Shown here piece after piece: positions 61,453 to 64,000 of a stretch of 64,000 nucleotides of DNA. The stretch is from Chelatococcus sambhunathii (GTDB taxonomy: Bacteria > Pseudomonadota > Alphaproteobacteria > Rhizobiales > Beijerinckiaceae). The stretch lies in contig NZ_LIOL01000003.1 in NCBI RefSeq assembly GCF_001418005.1, positions 186,001 to 250,000 of the forward strand, in the 5' to 3' direction. Position 1 is the first letter of the stretch, and each line of letters opens with the position of its first letter. The translations under genes were made by a program, and so were the position numbers. The notes under the pieces were generated by a model. That model had not been told where the DNA came from. It saw only the letters and a program-made list of their open reading frames with translations, and searched no databases.

Positions 61453-62136
61453 ATGCGCATCATCGGCTTCGGCGCCCATCCGGACGACGTCGAGATCTTC
61501 TTCTTCGGCCTCCTCGCCACCTACCAGGCGGCAGGCCATGACATCGGCTGGGTGATCGCGACGGATGGCGCCGCCGGAGGGGAGGGGGAGAAGGAGGCTC
61601 TGCGCCGCACCCGCCGGGCCGAGGCGCTGGCCGGCGCGGCCATCCTCGGCGTCACGCCGGTCTTCCTCGACGCGCCGGACGGCGCCCTGGCCGAAGACCG
61701 GGCGGTTGCCGGCCGCATCGCCGCCCTGATCGAGGAGATGGCGCCCGACCTTGTCGTGACCCATGCGCCGAACGACTATCACCCGGACCATCGGGCGCTC
61801 AGCCGCCTCGTGAGCGACGCTGCGCGCTTCCGCATGCCGGTGCTCTTCGCCGACACCCTGCTCGGGGTCGAGGCTGCGCCGACGATCTATGTCGACATCT
61901 CGGCCCATTTCGCCGCCAAATGCGCGGCCATCGCGGCGCATGCCTCGCAGCGGCCGCAGCGCTTCGTCGAGGCGGTGACGGGCTGGAACCGCTTTCGGGC
62001 GCTGCAGTGCGGCTATGACGGCGGCGCCTATGCGGAGGCCTTCTCCTTCTCGCCGCGCTTTCCCTTCAGCGACATTCGCGGCCTGCTGCCGCCGGCGCCG
62101 CCGCTGCGCCCGCTCGGCCGGCCGTTATCCCGCTAG
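61453..62136 (+). CDS. PIG-L family deacetylase
   Basis: The 227-residue protein has the PIG-L zinc motifs GAHPDDVEIFFFG (residues ~7-19) and THAPNDYHPDHRALSRLV (His and Asp ligands). The family removes N-acetyl groups from amino sugars and glycan intermediates. As the last gene of the sugar operon it suggests that the imported compound carries an N-acetyl group. It overlaps the convergent LysR gene by four bases. Confidence 0.92.
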   Translation: MRIIGFGAHPDDVEIFFFGLLATYQAAGHDIGWVIATDGAAGGEGEKEALRRTRRAEALAGAAILGVTPVFLDAPDGALAEDRAVAGRIAALIEEMAPDLVVTHAPNDYHPDHRALSRLVSDAARFRMPVLFADTLLGVEAAPTIYVDISAHFAAKCAAIAAHASQRPQRFVEAVTGWNRFRALQCGYDGGAYAEAFSFSPRFPFSDIRGLLPPAPPLRPLGRPLSR

Positions 62137-62996
62137 CGCCCGCGCGCCTCGCCGATGAGCGCCTCGATCAGCCGCCGGCGCCGCGAGTTGCGCGGCCAGA
62201 TCAGCCCGATGCGCCGGGTGATGGCGAGGCCCGACACCGGCAGCTTGGCGATGGCGAGCCCCTCGGGCCAGGGCGGCGGCCAGTCGGGCAGCAGCGCGAC
62301 GCCGAGGCCGCGGTCGACCAGCACCGCGATGGCATCGAGCGCGTCGAGCTCGAATCGCTCGCGCGGCCGGATGCCGAGCCGGCGCAGCGCGACATCGACC
62401 AGCCGCCCGCCCCAGTGGTTGCGGTCGTAGCGGATGAAGGGCTCGCTCGCGAGAAGCCGCAGCGGGTCCTCTCTCGCCCGCTCGCCCGGCGCGACGAGGA
62501 CGATGGGCTCCTCCCCCAGCAGGACGAAGGCGTGGGTCTTGGGCGGCGCGAAGGGCGGCTCGACGATGAGCGCCGCATCGAGCTCGCCGCCGATCACCCG
62601 ATCGTAGAGCTCGATCGAGTTGCCCGGCTGCACATAGATCTCGACCTGCGGATGGTTGGCGGCGAGGCGTGCCAGCACGCCCGGCAGAAGGCCGGTGACA
62701 GCGGTGGCGATGGCGCCGATGCGCAGTTCGCCCGCCGGCGTGTCGGCGAGGGCGAGCGCCTTGAGCTCGCGTTCGTCGTTGAGGAGGCGGCGCGCCCGCT
62801 TGATGACGGCGGCACCGGCTTCCGTCGGCTGCATGGTGCGCCCGGCACGGGCAAGGAGGGAGGTGCCGAGCTCGGCCTCGAGCGCCCTGACGCGCTGGGC
62901 CACGGCGGCGGGCGTGATGGCGAGGCGCCGTGCCGCCTCGGCCATGGAGCCGTGGTCCGCCACGGCGATGAAACTCTCGAGGAAGCGCGTATCCAT
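62133..62996 (-). CDS. LysR family transcriptional regulator
   Basis: The 287-residue protein has an HTH (residues ~1-60: TRFLESFIAVADHGSMAEAARRLAITPAAVAQRVRALEAELG) and an effector domain with EIYVQPGNSIELYDRVIGGELDAALIVEPPF. It is divergent from the DapA-family gene and probably controls it. ATG at 62996 has a weak site; the upstream 124 bases are AT-rich and include the shared promoter. Confidence 0.92.
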   Translation of the reverse strand: MDTRFLESFIAVADHGSMAEAARRLAITPAAVAQRVRALEAELGTSLLARAGRTMQPTEAGAAVIKRARRLLNDERELKALALADTPAGELRIGAIATAVTGLLPGVLARLAANHPQVEIYVQPGNSIELYDRVIGGELDAALIVEPPFAPPKTHAFVLLGEEPIVLVAPGERAREDPLRLLASEPFIRYDRNHWGGRLVDVALRRLGIRPRERFELDALDAIAVLVDRGLGVALLPDWPPPWPEGLAIAKLPVSGLAITRRIGLIWPRNSRRRRLIEALIGEARGR

Positions 62997-63120
62997 CGAA
63001 CAGGAAATCTATCGTTTGAAGAAACAACAATAGAGATTTTATTTCGAAGGGCCAGCGGCGATGAGTGGGCAGGAAGGGTGCTATCCCGAAGCCGCCCGAG
63101 CGATTGTCACGGAGACGACC

Positions 63121-64000
63121 ATGCCCCTCACCAATGAAGCCCGCGGCGTGTTCCCCATCGCGCCGACGCCCTTTTCCCCATCGGGCGAGATCGACTGGGC
63201 AAGCGTCGACCGGCTGTTCGACTTCTATCGCGAGATCGGCGCCGACGGCCTGACGGTGCTCGGCATCATGGGCGAGGCGCCCAAGCTGGAGGTCGAGGAA
63301 TCGGTTGCGCTCGTCAGGCGCTGCCTCGCGCGCGTCGGCAACCTGCCCGTCATCGTCGGCGTCTCGGCACCGGGCTTCGCCGCCATGCGCGCCATGGCGC
63401 GCTCGGCCATGGATCTTGGTGCAGCCGGCGTGATGATTGCGCCGCCGTCGTCGCTGCGTACCGACGACCAGATCGTCACCTATTACGCCCAGGCGGTGGA
63501 GGCGATCGGCACCGACGTTCCCTTCGTCATCCAGGATTATCCGCTGACGCTCTCGGTCGTCATGACGCCCGGCGTCATCCGCCGCATCGTCATGGACAAT
63601 CCCTCCTGCGTGATGCTGAAGCACGAGGACTGGCCTGGCCTCGAGAAGATTTCGGCGCTGCGCCGCTTCCAGCAGGACGGGTCCATGCGGCCGATTGCGA
63701 TCCTGTGCGGCAACGGCGGCCTCTTCCTCGATTTCGAGGTGGAGCGCGGCGCCGACGGCGCCAACACCGGCTATGCCTTCCCCGAGATGCTGATCGACGT
63801 CGTCCGGTTGCAGGCGCGCGGCGAGCGCGATGCGGCCCATGACATCTTCGACGCGCATCTGCCGCTGCTGCGTTACGAGCAGCAGCCGGGCGTCGGCCTC
63901 GCCGTCCGCAAATATGTCATGATGCGCCGCGGCATCCTCGCCTCCGATGCGCAGCGCAAGCCGGCGGGCCGCTTGTCCGAGATGGCCGTGGCCGAGATCG
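63121..64000 (+). CDS. Dihydrodipicolinate synthase/N-acetylneuraminate lyase family protein (3' partial)
   Basis: The frame is open to the window end (293 codons seen). It is a DapA/NanA-type (beta/alpha)8 barrel: GVFPIAPTPFSPSGEIDWASVDRLFDFY, GIMGEAPKLEVEE (in place of the usual GTTGE), the catalytic Tyr140 in IQDYP and the Schiff-base Lys167 in MLKHED. The family catalyses pyruvate- or oxo-acid-dependent aldol reactions and related dehydrations. The GIMGEAP and QDYP loops are unlike DapA proper, so a sugar-acid or amino-acid catabolic aldolase/dehydratase is more likely. ATG 63121 has GGAG six bases upstream. Confidence 0.9.
   Translation, partial: MPLTNEARGVFPIAPTPFSPSGEIDWASVDRLFDFYREIGADGLTVLGIMGEAPKLEVEESVALVRRCLARVGNLPVIVGVSAPGFAAMRAMARSAMDLGAAGVMIAPPSSLRTDDQIVTYYAQAVEAIGTDVPFVIQDYPLTLSVVMTPGVIRRIVMDNPSCVMLKHEDWPGLEKISALRRFQQDGSMRPIAILCGNGGLFLDFEVERGADGANTGYAFPEMLIDVVRLQARGERDAAHDIFDAHLPLLRYEQQPGVGLAVRKYVMMRRGILASDAQRKPAGRLSEMAVAEI

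Noticed and set aside
1-64000. CRISPR arrays, rRNA or tRNA genes, and complete insertion sequences
   Set aside because: I saw no regularly spaced repeats, no tRNA cloverleaf patterns, no rRNA motifs and no transposase genes; the only recombinase-like gene lacks its catalytic tyrosine.

Overview
The window is a GC-rich, gene-dense piece of an alphaproteobacterial genome, most likely from the order Hyphomicrobiales (Rhizobiales). The evidence is a repABC replication cassette with a RepB-type parS palindrome, general-stress promoters of the EcfG type (GGAAC-N16..19-TT), rhizobial families (DUF892, DUF982, DUF3008, DUF1403), and a rhizobial/paracoccal style nap-nirK-nor gene set. The repABC cassette means the stretch is probably part of a large plasmid or chromid, although the window alone cannot show the size or circularity of the replicon. 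Genus is not assigned.

Layout. 1-7.8 kb: the end of a MocR-type regulator, an unknown glycine-rich protein, a TetR/MFS efflux pair, and a small stress block (MgtC-like, DUF3008, DUF892, DUF982, a DUF4105 membrane protein, an ArsC-like protein). 7.9-20.9 kb: an anaerobic-respiration block with pseudoazurin, an alternative oxidase, a Crp/Fnr regulator, nirV, nirK, ubiX, ubiD, ubiT, ubiU, ubiV, a small unknown gene, nnrS, a second Crp/Fnr regulator, a small membrane protein plus a Cys-rich DUF1858 protein, and norEF. 20.9-29.4 kb: a self-contained oligosaccharide operon (Dpp/Opp-type ABC importer plus GH51 arabinofuranosidase) with a divergent ArsR-type regulator. 29.6-39.2 kb: norCBQD and napEFDABC. 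39.2-47 kb: intergenic repeats, an aminotransferase, a LysR regulator, an agmatinase-family ureohydrolase and a polyamine-type ABC importer. 47-54.4 kb: ScpB, DUF1403, a recombinase-like protein without a catalytic tyrosine, and repABC with parS sites, a counter-transcribed RNA and a likely origin inside repC. 54.4-64 kb: a DUF72 remnant, a LacI-controlled sugar ABC operon with a glycoside hydrolase and a PIG-L deacetylase, a LysR regulator and the start of a DapA-family lyase.

How it works together. Nap reduces nitrate to nitrite in the periplasm using quinol through NapC. NirK reduces nitrite to NO with electrons from pseudoazurin. NorCB reduces NO to N2O. No nos genes (N2O reductase) are in the window. 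UbiT/U/V supply ubiquinone without O2, and UbiD/UbiX supply the decarboxylation step, so the block also makes the electron carrier needed for anaerobic respiration. Eight 14-bp TTG-N8-CAA boxes of Fnr/Dnr/NnrR type were found in front of pseudoazurin, alternative oxidase/Crp-1, nirK (two), ubiD/ubiT, nnrS/Crp-2, DUF1858/norE and norC. They tie these units into one regulon, probably read by the two resident Crp/Fnr proteins.

Most interesting items: the shared-box regulon including ubi genes and an alternative oxidase with an apparent Glu-to-Gln change at an iron-ligand position; an unknown 113-residue protein in the ubiTUV operon; a CtrA-like box and a GANTC cluster in the repABC region; and an integrase homologue that lacks its catalytic tyrosine beside a replicon-borne ScpB.
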